64,000 nt of DNA from UBA1479 sp963976055. Lineage in GTDB: Bacteria; Pseudomonadota; Alphaproteobacteria; Rhodospirillales; Casp-alpha2. The translations under genes and the position numbers were made by a program. Below are positions 43,524 to 53,567 of this stretch, piece after piece. The stretch lies in NCBI GenBank assembly GCA_963976055.1, contig CAXBJB010000007.1:1-64000 (forward strand). The letters are read 5' to 3'. Each line of letters begins with the position of its first letter. Positions within the stretch are counted from its first letter, which is position 1. Under the pieces are notes generated by a model. That model did not search any database. It was not told the DNA's origin and saw only the letters and a program-made list of their open reading frames with translations.

Positions 43524-43693
43524 AGATCCTCCGTTGTCCCCGAGGGGCGTCCCCCGCCATGCTTTTAGCGGGCGGACCTGACTGGGAAAAGCGCTCAATG
43601 GCCGGAAATCCACAAGGCCAACCCGTGGCGCGGCGCGGCAAAGGACGGTACACTCGTGTCAGACGTCGCCGTCCATTGCTGGAATCTGGCCGC

Positions 43694-45550
43694 ATGACCA
43701 AGACATCCGAGAAGTCTCCACCCCGCATCGACGCCGCGAAAGCCATAGCCGGCCCGGAAACGCCGTTTCCTGACGCGGAGGCGGCGCAGCGCGCCGCCCA
43801 GGCGCTGAACGAACGCTGCCAGCGCATCATGCAGCAGTTCTGGGACCGCCAGGCGGAACAGCATGGGTTTCAGATTCCGGACCCGCTCGTGGTCGGCAAG
43901 GCGTTTTTCGAACTGGGGGCCGCCATGCTCCAGGACCCGGCTAAGCTGGCCGAGGCGCAATCCAAACTGTGGCAGGGCTATGCCGACCTGTTCGATGCCG
44001 CGTCGAAGCGCCTGAACGGCGAGGCCGCCGCCCCGGTGGCCGTGCCCGCTCTGGACGATAAGCGGTTCAAGGACGAAGCCTGGTCGGAAAATGTCCTGTT
44101 CGATACCTTGAAGCAGTCCTACCTGCTGACCTCGAACTGGATCCGCGAGGCGGTCAGCGACGTCGACGGCCTGGACCCCAAGACGCGGGACAAGGTCACC
44201 TTTTATACCCGGCAATGGGTCAACGCCCTGGCGCCGACGAATTTCGCGGCAACCAACCCCAAGGTCATTCAGCGCACCCTCGACACCAAGGGCGAGAATC
44301 TGGTCAAGGGCCTGGACCATTTGCTGCAAGATCTGGAGCGCGGCGAGGGCCAGCTGCGCATTTCCATGACCGACGAAACGGCCTTCATCCTGGGCCAGAA
44401 CATCGCCGTCAGCCCGGGCAAGGTGGTGTTCCAGAACGACCTGATGCAGCTGATCCAATATGCGCCGGCCACGGAAAAGGTGGCCAGGCGGCCGCTGCTG
44501 ATCGTGCCGCCCTGGATCAACAAGTTCTATATCCTGGATTTGCAGCCCAAGAATTCGTTCATCAAATGGGCGGTCGACCAGGGCCATACGGTGTTCGTCG
44601 TGTCCTGGGTCAATCCGGACGAACGCCTGGCCGAAAAATCCTTCGAGGATTACATGCTCGAAGGGCCGCTGGCCGCCCTGGACGCGATCCGTGACGCCAC
44701 CGGCGAGGACAGCGTCAACATCATCGGCTATTGCATCGGCGGCACCTTGACGGCTTCGACCCTCGCCTATCTGGCGGCGCAGCCGGAAGGCGCCAAATAC
44801 ACCGCCGACCGGGTCGTCTCCGCGACCTTCTTCACGACCATGACGGATTTTTCGGAACCCGGCGAACTGGGCGTGTTCATCGATGAGGAGCAGTTGAACC
44901 TGCTTGAGGAACACATGGCGGAAAAGGGCTACCTGGAAGGCAGCTACATGAGCCAGGTGTTCAACATGATGCGCGACAACGACCTGATCTGGTCTTTCGT
45001 CGTGAACAATTACCTGCTGGGCCGCGAGCCCATGGCCTTCGACCTGCTGTACTGGAATTCCGACAACACGCGCATGCCCGCCATGATGCACGGCATGTAC
45101 CTGCGCAAGATGTACTTGGAAAACCGGCTGGTGAAGCCGGGCGGGATAGCGCTTGCCGGAACGCCCATCGATCTGAAGAAGATCAAGACGCCGGTCTACA
45201 TGCTGTCGACCTCCGACGACCATATCGCGCCCTGGAAATCGACCTATGCGGCGACCCAGCTTTATGCCGGGCCGGTGCGCTTCGTGTTGTCCGCCTCGGG
45301 CCATATCGCCGGCGTGATCAATCCGCCGGCGGCGAACAAATACTGCCACTGGACCAACACCAAGACGCCCAAGGATCCGGACGCCTGGCTCAATGCGGCG
45401 ACCCGCCACGAGGGCTCCTGGTGGCCCGACTGGCAGAAGTGGATCGCCCGGAAATCCGGCGGCCAGGTCGCGGCCCGTCTGCCGGGCGACGGCAAGCTGG
45501 CGACCATCGAGGACGCGCCCGGGTCCTACGCCGCGGTGCGTCTGGGCTGA
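43694..45550 (+). CDS. phaC: Class I poly(R)-hydroxyalkanoic acid synthase
   Basis: A 618-residue class I PHA synthase that polymerises 3-hydroxyacyl-CoA into storage granules. The lipase-like box GYCIGG holds the catalytic Cys347; the triad is completed by Asp in STSDDHIAPW and His in ASGHIAGVINPP. The N-terminal region (1-180) is the usual PhaC_N domain. ATG 43694 begins the conserved part. Together with phaZ at 16935 it shows that this organism makes and reuses PHB, although phaA, phaB and phasin genes are outside the window. Confidence 0.97.
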   Translation: MTKTSEKSPPRIDAAKAIAGPETPFPDAEAAQRAAQALNERCQRIMQQFWDRQAEQHGFQIPDPLVVGKAFFELGAAMLQDPAKLAEAQSKLWQGYADLFDAASKRLNGEAAAPVAVPALDDKRFKDEAWSENVLFDTLKQSYLLTSNWIREAVSDVDGLDPKTRDKVTFYTRQWVNALAPTNFAATNPKVIQRTLDTKGENLVKGLDHLLQDLERGEGQLRISMTDETAFILGQNIAVSPGKVVFQNDLMQLIQYAPATEKVARRPLLIVPPWINKFYILDLQPKNSFIKWAVDQGHTVFVVSWVNPDERLAEKSFEDYMLEGPLAALDAIRDATGEDSVNIIGYCIGGTLTASTLAYLAAQPEGAKYTADRVVSATFFTTMTDFSEPGELGVFIDEEQLNLLEEHMAEKGYLEGSYMSQVFNMMRDNDLIWSFVVNNYLLGREPMAFDLLYWNSDNTRMPAMMHGMYLRKMYLENRLVKPGGIALAGTPIDLKKIKTPVYMLSTSDDHIAPWKSTYAATQLYAGPVRFVLSASGHIAGVINPPAANKYCHWTNTKTPKDPDAWLNAATRHEGSWWPDWQKWIARKSGGQVAARLPGDGKLATIEDAPGSYAAVRLG

Positions 45551-45554
45551 CGGA

Positions 45555-47357
45555 TCAGCCTACGACGCCCACGGCGATCCCGTCGTCGGCGCGTTTCGAT
45601 TCCTTCTTCGTCACCGCGATCTGCTGCGCCAGGTCGTCGGGCGTGATGCCGGCCCGACCCGGTTTCAGGTGCATGACGGCGACGGACACGGTGAGCAGGG
45701 GGAAGGTTCGCTCGACGCCGCTGCGGTCTTTGGTGACGATGCCGCCGGCGTCGCGGGCGTCCTTGTCGTAGAAGGTCTCGACCTGATGGCGGAATGATTC
45801 GCGCAAATCCTCCAGCCGTTCCCGCGCCTGATCCAGGCCGATGCCGCGCCAGCCGGCGAAGAAATCGTCGCCGCCGATATGACCCAGGAAGGCCCCGTCG
45901 GCGATGAAGGATTTCTTCAGCAACTCCGCGAACAGCAGGATCGCGCGGTCGCCCTGGCGGAACCCGTAGGTGTCGTTGAACGGCTTGAAGTTGTCGAAAT
46001 CGAAGTAGGCGATGACCGCTTCCGTATCGTCGTCGCTGACCAGGTCGGTCACGTATTCGATGACCATGTGGTTGCCCGGAAGCTTGCTCAGGGGGTTGGC
46101 GTCGCGCGCCATGGCGAGATGCTTTTCGTTGACGACCTGAAGCAGCGACGCGGCGGTCAGGAAGCCCACGTAACGCAGGTTTTCGACCACGATGATCCCT
46201 TCCTGGGTGCCGGACAGAGAATATTTCTCCAATACCCGTTCCGCGTTGTCGTGGATGTCGGCCACGGGGCAGGGGCGGATGAATTCGTTGAGGTGGCGCT
46301 TGTAGGAAACGTTGGCCAGCAGGTCCTTGCCGTAGCGCGAATAGGTGAAATCCTTCAGGTCTTCCTCGCGGATGATGCCCAGCGGTTCGTCCATGTCGTC
46401 GACCACGGGAAAGAAGGTCATGTTCTTGTTTGCGCGGAAATGCTCGAAGGTTGCCATGATATCGCTGCTGCTGCGGATAGGGGCCGGCATGGACAGTTCC
46501 TGATCGATAAAACGGCGGTCCGTTTCGCCCTTGCGCAGGTCGCGCACGCGGGGGTAGGCGTCCCGCAGGTCGGTTCCCAAAACCAACGGCCGTTCGATGA
46601 AATAGCCCTGGATCAGGTTGCAGCCCATTTCCTTACAGGTCAGCAACTCCTTTTCCGTCTCCACACCCTCGGCGATCACCGTGATGCCCAAGGTCTGGGC
46701 CAGGCTGACGATCTGCGATACGAACAGCTTCTTCATGCGGTCGGTCTCGATCCCGGAAATGAAAAAGCGGTCGATCTTGATGTAATCGGGGTTCTGGTCG
46801 TACAGCAGCTTCAACCCGGCGAACCCGGTCCCGAAATCGTCGATGGCGATGCGGAACTGCCGACGCCGGTAGATCTGCGCCAGGGTTTCGGTGCTGGAGA
46901 CGTCGCGGTCGACCTGATGGCGTTCGGAGACCTCCAGGGTCACGCACGAGGGTGCCAGGTTCGCGGCCCGGGCGGCCTCGACCGTGTCGACGGCGCGGTG
47001 ATCGTCGGTCAGCAGCACGCGGTTGTCGATGTTCAGGAACAGGCGCACGGATGGTCCCAGGTCGAGCGTCGAAAACTGTTTCATGGCGCGCCCGCGCAGC
47101 AGGGTCTCGATCTCCTGCAGAATGCCCATGCGGAAGGAAAAGTCGAAAAAGGCGTGGATTGACGCGAAGTCCAGATCCTCCTGCCCGCGCATCAGGGCTT
47201 CGACGCCGTAGAGATGCCCCGTATAGGGATCGATGATCGGCTGAAAGGCGAACCGGACCTCCTCCCGCGCCCAGGCCAGAAACCGGGTGGTGGGATCGGT
47301 GGTGGGGCGGCGAGGTTCGGCGATGGGGACGGTGATGGTGGGGTCGGCGGGGTTCAT
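45555..47357 (-). CDS. Cyclic-di-GMP protein with EAL, CBS-like and GGDEF domains
   Basis: A 600-residue cytoplasmic protein. Residues about 25-270 are an EAL phosphodiesterase domain with the main catalytic motifs kept: GVEALMRG, FLNID, LEVSER, IDDFGTGF, IKIDR and AEGVET. Residues about 290-420 look like a pair of CBS domains (FFPVVDDMDEPLGIIREEDL; GIIVVENLRYVGFLTAASLL). Residues about 435-585 form a GGDEF domain with the variant motif GGDDF in HIGGDDFFAG. So it likely degrades cyclic di-GMP, perhaps regulated by a nucleotide bound to CBS; synthesis is doubtful. ATG 47357 has CGGAAG upstream. It is convergent with phaC. Confidence 0.9.
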   Translation of the reverse strand: MNPADPTITVPIAEPRRPTTDPTTRFLAWAREEVRFAFQPIIDPYTGHLYGVEALMRGQEDLDFASIHAFFDFSFRMGILQEIETLLRGRAMKQFSTLDLGPSVRLFLNIDNRVLLTDDHRAVDTVEAARAANLAPSCVTLEVSERHQVDRDVSSTETLAQIYRRRQFRIAIDDFGTGFAGLKLLYDQNPDYIKIDRFFISGIETDRMKKLFVSQIVSLAQTLGITVIAEGVETEKELLTCKEMGCNLIQGYFIERPLVLGTDLRDAYPRVRDLRKGETDRRFIDQELSMPAPIRSSSDIMATFEHFRANKNMTFFPVVDDMDEPLGIIREEDLKDFTYSRYGKDLLANVSYKRHLNEFIRPCPVADIHDNAERVLEKYSLSGTQEGIIVVENLRYVGFLTAASLLQVVNEKHLAMARDANPLSKLPGNHMVIEYVTDLVSDDDTEAVIAYFDFDNFKPFNDTYGFRQGDRAILLFAELLKKSFIADGAFLGHIGGDDFFAGWRGIGLDQARERLEDLRESFRHQVETFYDKDARDAGGIVTKDRSGVERTFPLLTVSVAVMHLKPGRAGITPDDLAQQIAVTKKESKRADDGIAVGVVG

Positions 47358-47679
47358 GGCGCTTCCGATTGGTTGACGGCCTATGATGTTCGGGCGGGAT
47401 GTGGTTGAATGTGTCCCGATTTGTCGACAATTTTCGGCATAGGTCGGGAAATGTCCACGGCAATCACCTTCTGAAATCAAAACTTCATCTGGCGTTCATG
47501 GAGTGAGGGCGGCCCGCATTGCCGCCGCGATGGCCGTGGCACTGGCGCCTGGGGAGGGGAATGCGGCGTTGCGCCGCAAAAACATTCACATATTATAGAT
47601 TGTGATCACGTCGAAGGGGGCAACCCGTACCGCGGCATGGGTCGGTGGGGGCCTGTATTTGCATTCATTGGGGGGCTCA
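47358..47679. promoter_or_regulatory. Intergenic region between GGDEF and chemoreceptor genes
   Basis: A 320-base divergent gap without a gene. It holds a perfect hairpin (TGCGGCG at 47562-47568 with CGCCGCA at 47572-47578) lacking a U-tract in either direction, and the sequence CACATATTATA (47587-47597), shared with the gap ahead of the PAS gene at 6070. The AT-rich motif may be part of the chemoreceptor promoter. Confidence 0.35.
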
Positions 47680-49652
47680 ATGACAAAGCTGATCGACTTC
47701 AAGAAACTGAGCACGAAATTCTTCGGGGCGACCGTGCTTCTGTTCGCCATCGCGGGGACCGTGACCGTCGTCATGAGTACGCGCAGCCTTGATCGGATGA
47801 GCGCGATCACCGGTGAGGTCGACGCACTTCTAAGCCGCGAAAGCGCGGCCCTGCAATCTGTGCACGTCGAGCGGCTGAAGGCGGAACAGGCCCGCGACCG
47901 CGCGGTGATTACCGCCGAAAACGCCAGGGAACTGGCCCAGCGCCAGCAGCAGATCGCCGTCCGCGAGGCGGAACTGCAGGGCTACTATCAGGGCGCCTTG
48001 CGCATCGTCGCCTCGCAGCTGGAATCGATCCTGTCTCCCATGAGCAAGTCCGACCGGGAATTCTTTATCCTCGACGGCTCGGTGTTTCTGGCGGTGCTGG
48101 AAGGCGCCAATTCGATCGGGTTCTATCCGATCAGCGATCTTGACGGCCTGACCGATCTTGCCGACACGGAAGGTTTCGCGCCCGCGCGAACCAAGACGTT
48201 CGAGAAGGTCATCAGCGAAAATTTTGGCGTTGAAACCCCCTTTCTGGCCATCGACCGCGAAGCCGGTCTGATCCGTATCGCGGCGCTCATCGGCCCGACG
48301 GCGGAGCGTTTCGGGTTGATCGAAGTCATTCTTCAGGATCGCCTGTCGCCGATGAAGGCCGAGGCCCGGGACCTAGCCGCGTCCTATGCGGCCAAGCTGT
48401 CGGAACAGTCCGCCGAACAGGATCGGCAATTTCAGGCCCGACTGGCGGAACTGGACACGCAGCGTAAGGCCGGCGAGGAAGAGCGTGCCCGACAGGGAGC
48501 CCGGACCGCCGACGAGGAACGCTCGGCGCGGCGTTTGTTGATCACGGCGGTGGTTCTGTCGTCCCTGTTCGGCGCGGTCGCCATCAGCGTGCTGGTCGTC
48601 AGGCTGATTACTCGGCCCCTGGGGCGGAACGTCGCGATCATGTCACGTCTGGCCGGAAACGACACGGATGTTTCGGTGTCCGATGCTCATCGCACCGACG
48701 AAATCGGCGAAATGGCGCAGGCGGTGCAGGTCTTCAAGGACAGCCTGATCGCGGCGGAACAACAGGCCGAGGAGCGGCGGGCCGAACGCGCGGCCCGCGA
48801 AGCGCGGGTCCAGAAGATCGAGGCCATGGCCAAGGAATTCGATGCCCAGGTGTCCGGATCGCTCGACAACGTCCGCACCGCGACCCGGGAAATGCGGGGC
48901 ACGTCGGAGCAGATGTCCGGGGTCGCCCGGCAGACCGCCGATCAGACCAGGTTGGTCACCCAGGCGTCGGAAACGGCGGCGGAAAGCGTGCAGACCGTGG
49001 CCACGGCGGCGGACGAGTTGAGCAAGTCGATCACCGAAATCTCCGAGCAGGCGGCGACGTCGAGCCAGGTGTCCGAGGCGGCGGCCGATCAGGCGCGCAA
49101 GACCGACGAGCGGGTCCGGCGCCTCAACGACGCGGCGCTGAAGATCGGCGCGGTTATCCAACTGATTACCGACATTGCGGAACAGACCAACCTGTTGGCC
49201 CTCAACGCCACCATCGAGGCGGCCCGCGCCGGCGAGGCGGGCAAGGGCTTTGCCGTGGTCGCCAGCGAGGTCAAGAATCTGGCCAATCAGACCGCCAAGG
49301 CGACCGAGGAAATCGCCGCCCAGGTCGCCAATATTCAGTCGGAAACCGGCGACACGGTGCGCGCGATCGCGAAAATTTCTGAAAGGTCGACCGGATGTGC
49401 GAAATCGCCGCCGGAATTTCCGCCGCCGTCGAGCAACAGTCGGCGGCAACCCAGGAAATCGCCCGCAACACGGATGAAGCCACCACCGGCACCCGCCGCG
49501 CCAGCGACAGCACGGCCCAGGTCGCCCAGGCGGCAGCCGAAACGGAACAATCAGCGGCCGAAGTGCTGAAATCCGTCGATACTCTTGACCGGGAAGGGGA
49601 CCGGCTTCGCCGTTACGTCACCGAGTTCCTGGACCAGGTGCGTGCCGCCTGA
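47680..49652 (+). pseudogene. Methyl-accepting chemotaxis protein with a frameshift
   Basis: A transmembrane chemoreceptor. It has a first membrane helix at about residues 17-37, a periplasmic helical region, a second helix near residue 290, a HAMP domain (about 310-365) and the MCP signalling domain with ITDIAEQTNLLALNATIEAA. The frame breaks near 49382-49385: after AIAKISE the sequence continues correctly in the +2 frame (VDRMCEIAAGISAAVEQQ) to 49652. Loss of one A in an A-run (GAAAGG for GAAAAGG) explains it. The open frame ends at 49569 with unrelated residues. It may be a sequencing error or a real mutation; the last ~85 residues are lost if real. ATG 47680 has GGGGG upstream. Confidence 0.82.
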
Positions 49653-49729
49653 TGCCAATGGTGTCAAAAATGGGCTGAAATGCGACCGGACTATTTACCG
49701 ATGTGATTGAATACGGGCATAGTTCCGGC

Positions 49730-51502
49730 ATGTCTAATGCGCCAGCCCTGAACATCCGCGACGCCGCCGCGGAGGATGCCCGCCGGTTCCAGGCCAACCT
49801 GGAGCTGTTGGCCGAAATGTCGCAGGATTTCGCCGCCTCGCGCGACCTGGATGCGGCCCTACTCAAGGCGGTCGGGCATATTACGGATTCCGTCAATGCC
49901 GAGGGCGGCGCCCTGTTCCTGCTCGACGATACGGGGGAAAACCTGCGCTGCCACGCCTGCGTCGGGGCGACGGAAATAACCGGGCTGGTGATCGCCGCCG
50001 ACAAGGGCATCGTCGGGCGTTCCGTGCAGAATAACCTGGGCGAGATCGTCCGAGACGTGTCGAAGGATCCGAACTTCTTCGGCGGCGTCGATGAAAAGAC
50101 CGGCTATACGACCAAGTCCATCCTCTGCGCGCCGCTGACCGTGAAGGACGAGCGCATCGGCGCCATCGAACTGATCAACAAGCGCGGCGGTGACGGGCTG
50201 TTCAGCCCCGACGACCTGCATTTTCTGGAAGCCCTGGCGGCCTCGGCGGCGCTGGCCATTCTCAACGCCCGCCAGGCCGATGCGCTGCTGGAACAGGAAC
50301 GCATCAAGCGCGAGTTGGAGCTGGCCCGAGAGATTCAAAGCTCCCTGTTGCCCCGGCAGCCCGGCGACGATGCGCCCATCGGCGGCGTCAATCAGCCCGC
50401 GCGCGAGGTTTCCGGCGACTTTTTCGACCACTTCCCGCTCGAAGACGGGCGCCTCTGCTTTTGTCTCGGCGACGTGTCGGGCAAGGGGGTGAACGCGGCC
50501 TTGTTGATGGCCAAGACCGCCAGCCTCTACCGCTGCCTCGGCAAGGCGATCCTGTCGCCGGGCCGCCTGCTGGCCCTGGTCAACCGCGAGATTTGCGAAA
50601 CCGCGGCGCGCGGCATGTTCGTGACCATGGTCGGCGGCATTTACGATCCGCGCACGGGCGTGGTGACGCTGTCCAACGCCGGGCACGAACCGGCCCTGCT
50701 GCTGACGCCGGAGGGCGATTTTCAGGCCTTCGAGGCCGAGGGTCCGCCGCTCGGCATTCTCGCCGATCCGCCGTCCAAGGACGGCTACCCGGAAACGGCG
50801 GTCGACCTGAAAGGCGGCAGCTTGTGGATATTCACCGACGGGGTCACGGAAGGCTATGTCGACGACGCCGGTACGGAACTGGGCGTCGAGGGCGTCAAAC
50901 GCATTCTTTTGGAAACTCGGGGTCAGACGCTGCGCGCGCGACTGGATGCCGTGGTCGGGGTCATCAAGCCGGGCGACGGCGGCATGCGCGACGACGTCAC
51001 CCTGTTGGGTGTCAGCGACACGGCGGCCGAGCGGCCGGCGGCCCTGGCCGCCGCCGAACGGGTGGCCGGCGGGTCCGAATTGATTATGTCCATGCGCCTG
51101 CCGGCGCGGGCGGACCGGCTGCGCGTGATCCGCCATGCCGTGCGCGCGGCGTTGGATTTCCTGACCTGCGAAGACGAAATGACCGAACAGGTCATCCTGG
51201 CCGTGGATGAGGCCTGCCAGAACGTGGTGCGTCATGCCTATGGCGGGCGCGCCGACGGCGAGATCGCGGTGGAACTGCGCCGCGACGGCGAAGACTTCGT
51301 CGTTGAACTGCAGGATTTCGCGGCCCCCGTCGATACGGGCCAGGTCAAGGGCCGCGATCTTGACGATATCAAGCCGGGCGGGCTCGGCGTTCATTTGATC
51401 CACGAAATCATGGACGACGTTCAGTTCGTGACGCCTCCCGCCGGGGTGGGTAATCTGTTACAACTGCGAAAGCGGCTTCAAACAAAAGCCGGCGCATCTT
51501 GA
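49730..51502 (+). CDS. GAF-SpoIIE phosphatase-HATPase partner-switch protein
   Basis: A 590-residue cytoplasmic regulator with three domains. A GAF sensor domain (about residues 25-180) is followed by a PP2C-like SpoIIE/RsbU phosphatase (about 205-400; EVSGDFFDHF, GDVSGKG, FTDGVTEGY and DDVTLLG). A C-terminal RsbW-type HATPase kinase (about 450-585) has the N-box DEACQNVVRHAYGG. One protein can therefore dephosphorylate and phosphorylate a STAS-domain partner, presumably the product of the gene 12 bases downstream. ATG 49730 is used; GTG 49703 is possible. The gene heads a run of seven plus-strand genes that includes the Mla set. Confidence 0.9.
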   Translation: MSNAPALNIRDAAAEDARRFQANLELLAEMSQDFAASRDLDAALLKAVGHITDSVNAEGGALFLLDDTGENLRCHACVGATEITGLVIAADKGIVGRSVQNNLGEIVRDVSKDPNFFGGVDEKTGYTTKSILCAPLTVKDERIGAIELINKRGGDGLFSPDDLHFLEALAASAALAILNARQADALLEQERIKRELELAREIQSSLLPRQPGDDAPIGGVNQPAREVSGDFFDHFPLEDGRLCFCLGDVSGKGVNAALLMAKTASLYRCLGKAILSPGRLLALVNREICETAARGMFVTMVGGIYDPRTGVVTLSNAGHEPALLLTPEGDFQAFEAEGPPLGILADPPSKDGYPETAVDLKGGSLWIFTDGVTEGYVDDAGTELGVEGVKRILLETRGQTLRARLDAVVGVIKPGDGGMRDDVTLLGVSDTAAERPAALAAAERVAGGSELIMSMRLPARADRLRVIRHAVRAALDFLTCEDEMTEQVILAVDEACQNVVRHAYGGRADGEIAVELRRDGEDFVVELQDFAAPVDTGQVKGRDLDDIKPGGLGVHLIHEIMDDVQFVTPPAGVGNLLQLRKRLQTKAGAS

Positions 51503-51513
51503 GGGGACTGGAC

Positions 51514-51834
51514 ATGAAGCACGAAGTCAAAGACGTGGGCGGATCCGTCGTGATCGCCTTCGAAGGCGACGTCGATTTGCAAACGTCGCCGAAGGCGCGT
51601 GAAGCCCTGTTGGCCACCGTCGGCCGAGGCAAACCCGTGGTCGTCGATCTGGCCAAGGTCGGCTATATCGATTCGTCGGGCGTGGCGTCCTTGGTCGAAG
51701 CCCTGCAGACCGCCAAGAAGGGCGGCCAGACCCTGGCCCTGGCGGCGGTCAGCGAGGGCGCCTTGCGGGTTTTGAAGCTGGCCCGCCTCGACGCCGTGTT
51801 CGCCATTCACGCCAGCGTGGACGACGCCGTTTAG
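51514..51834 (+). CDS. STAS-domain protein (anti-anti-sigma factor or MlaB-like)
   Basis: A 106-residue single STAS domain, full length. The phosphorylatable serine motif DSSG is at residues 53-56 (YIDSSGVASL), as in SpoIIAA/RsbV substrates of RsbW kinases. It starts with ATG 51514 (GAGGGGA upstream), 11 bases after the switch protein and 36 before the MlaE-like permease. Two roles are possible: a partner-switch target of the upstream kinase-phosphatase, or the MlaB subunit of the lipid transporter. Context allows both at once. Confidence 0.9.
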   Translation: MKHEVKDVGGSVVIAFEGDVDLQTSPKAREALLATVGRGKPVVVDLAKVGYIDSSGVASLVEALQTAKKGGQTLALAAVSEGALRVLKLARLDAVFAIHASVDDAV

Positions 51835-51870
51835 CCCCTGCCTCGCCCCAGACGACCGGAGAAACCGCGC

Positions 51871-52686
51871 GTGACCCCAACCGATACCCGAAACCCGATC
51901 ATCGTGACGACCGAAAAGGTCGGCCGCGCCGCGGTCGCCGGGATCGAGGAAATCGGCCTGGGCGCCATGATGGTGGTGGAAAGCTTCTACTGGCTGATCT
52001 TCGGGCGGCGTGAAAAGCAGGCCGTGCGCCTGGGCGCCATCGCCGAGCAATGCATGGCCATCGGCATCCAGGCGGTGCCGATCATCGCCCTTTTGGCCGC
52101 CACCATCGGCATGATGCTGGCGATCCAGGGCATCCACACCCTGCGCATCTTCGGCGCGGAAAGCCGCGTCACCGTCGGCATCTCGTTTTCCGTGGTGCGC
52201 GAATTTGCGCCCTTGATTACCGGCATCGTGATCGCTGGACGGTCCGGTTCGGCCCTGGCCGCGCGCATCGGCACCATGAAGATCAACCAGGAAGTCGATG
52301 CCCTTTACGTCATGGGCATCAATCCGGTGCGTTTCCTGGTCGTCCCGGCCATGGTGGCGATGCTGATCATGGTCCCGGCGCTGACGCTGTTTTCCGATTT
52401 CGTCGGGCTGTTCTTCGCCGGCGTCTACGTCAATCTGGACCTCGGCATTTCGCTCGCCGCCTATATGGATCAGACCATCGACCTGCTCAGCGTCGATGAC
52501 CTGATGCATGGGCTCGGCAAAAGCGTCATCTTCTCGATCCTCATCGCCGTGATCGGCGTGGTCAACGGGGCCTCGGTCCAGGGCGGCGCCGAAGGCGTGG
52601 GCAAGGCAACGACGCGCGCCGTGGTGCAATCCATTTCGGCGATCATCGTCACGGACATGCTGTTCGCCTTCGTGGTCACGCGGTAG
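51871..52686 (+). CDS. mlaE: MlaE-type lipid ABC transporter permease
   Basis: A 271-residue MlaE family (PF02405) inner-membrane permease with five to six helices, part of the system that moves phospholipids between membranes. Typical segments are VVREFAPLITGIVIAGRSGSALAARIG near residue 108-135 and EVDALYVMGINPVRFLVVP. Start GTG 51871. It lies between the STAS gene and the ATPase gene (10-base gap), forming the Mla set with MlaF and MlaD. Confidence 0.95.
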   Translation: MTPTDTRNPIIVTTEKVGRAAVAGIEEIGLGAMMVVESFYWLIFGRREKQAVRLGAIAEQCMAIGIQAVPIIALLAATIGMMLAIQGIHTLRIFGAESRVTVGISFSVVREFAPLITGIVIAGRSGSALAARIGTMKINQEVDALYVMGINPVRFLVVPAMVAMLIMVPALTLFSDFVGLFFAGVYVNLDLGISLAAYMDQTIDLLSVDDLMHGLGKSVIFSILIAVIGVVNGASVQGGAEGVGKATTRAVVQSISAIIVTDMLFAFVVTR

Positions 52687-52696
52687 GGACGGGGCC

Positions 52697-53527
52697 ATGA
52701 CCGACAGCGCCGCATCGACGCCCCGCAACGTGATCGAGGTCCGCGATCTGGTCACCCATTACGGCGACCGCATGATCCTCAAGGGTATCTCGATGGATGT
52801 GCACGCCGACGAGATCATGGTCATCATGGGCGGCTCCGGGTCCGGGAAAAGCACGCTTTTGCGCCACCTGATGGCGTTGGAGCATCATACCTCGGGGACC
52901 ATGCGCATCCTGGGTCAGGACATCGACAGGCTGTCGGGGGTCGAGCTGGTTGAACTGCGCCAGAAGCTGGGCGTGGCGTTCCAGGGCGGGGCCCTGTTCT
53001 CGTCCATGACCGTGGGCGAAAACGTCATGCTGCCGCTGTTCGAACATACCGGCCTCGATCGCAAGACCATGGAAATCATGGCCCGCATGAAGCTGGAGGT
53101 GGTCAGCCTGGGCGGGTTCGAGAACCTGATGCCGTCGGAGCTGTCCGGCGGCATGATCAAGCGCGCGGCCTTTGCCCGCGCCATCGTTATGGACCCCAAG
53201 ATTTTGTTCTGCGACGAACCGTCGGCGGGGTTGGATCCGGTCGTCGCCTCGGCGCTGGACGATCTGATCCTGCTGCTGCGTGACGCCCTGGGCATGACCG
53301 TGGTCGTGGTCACCCATGAACTGGAAAGTGCCTTCAAAATCGCCGACCGCATCACCATTCTGGACCGCGGCGAAATCCTGTTCATCGGCACGCCGGACGA
53401 ACTGCGCGCCGACCCGTCGCAACGCATTCAGAACCTGTTGAACCGGGTGGCCGAGGACGACGCCATGGACGCGGATGCCTACCTGAACCGACTGACGGGC
53501 GAACAGCCCGCCTACCGGCCCCTTTGA
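52697..53527 (+). CDS. mlaF: MlaF-type lipid ABC transporter ATPase
   Basis: A 276-residue ATPase of the MlaF group. Walker A is GGSGSGKST near residue 45, the Q-loop FQGGALFSSMTV, signature LSGGMIKRAAFARA near residue 155, Walker B ILFCDEPSAGLDP, and switch histidine in VVVTHELESA. The LSGGM signature and PSAGLDP are characteristic of MlaF. ATG 52697. It drives MlaE, encoded 10 bases upstream, and works with the MCE protein at 53568. Confidence 0.95.
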   Translation: MTDSAASTPRNVIEVRDLVTHYGDRMILKGISMDVHADEIMVIMGGSGSGKSTLLRHLMALEHHTSGTMRILGQDIDRLSGVELVELRQKLGVAFQGGALFSSMTVGENVMLPLFEHTGLDRKTMEIMARMKLEVVSLGGFENLMPSELSGGMIKRAAFARAIVMDPKILFCDEPSAGLDPVVASALDDLILLLRDALGMTVVVVTHELESAFKIADRITILDRGEILFIGTPDELRADPSQRIQNLLNRVAEDDAMDADAYLNRLTGEQPAYRPL

Positions 53528-53567
53528 AAACCGATAGTGTGAAAACCGACACGGTGAGAGCGAAGAC

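Noticed and set aside
47562..47578. Perfect hairpin as terminator of a neighbouring gene
   Set aside because: On the plus strand it is followed by an A-run, and on the minus strand the T-run is on the 5' side. No U-tract follows in either direction.
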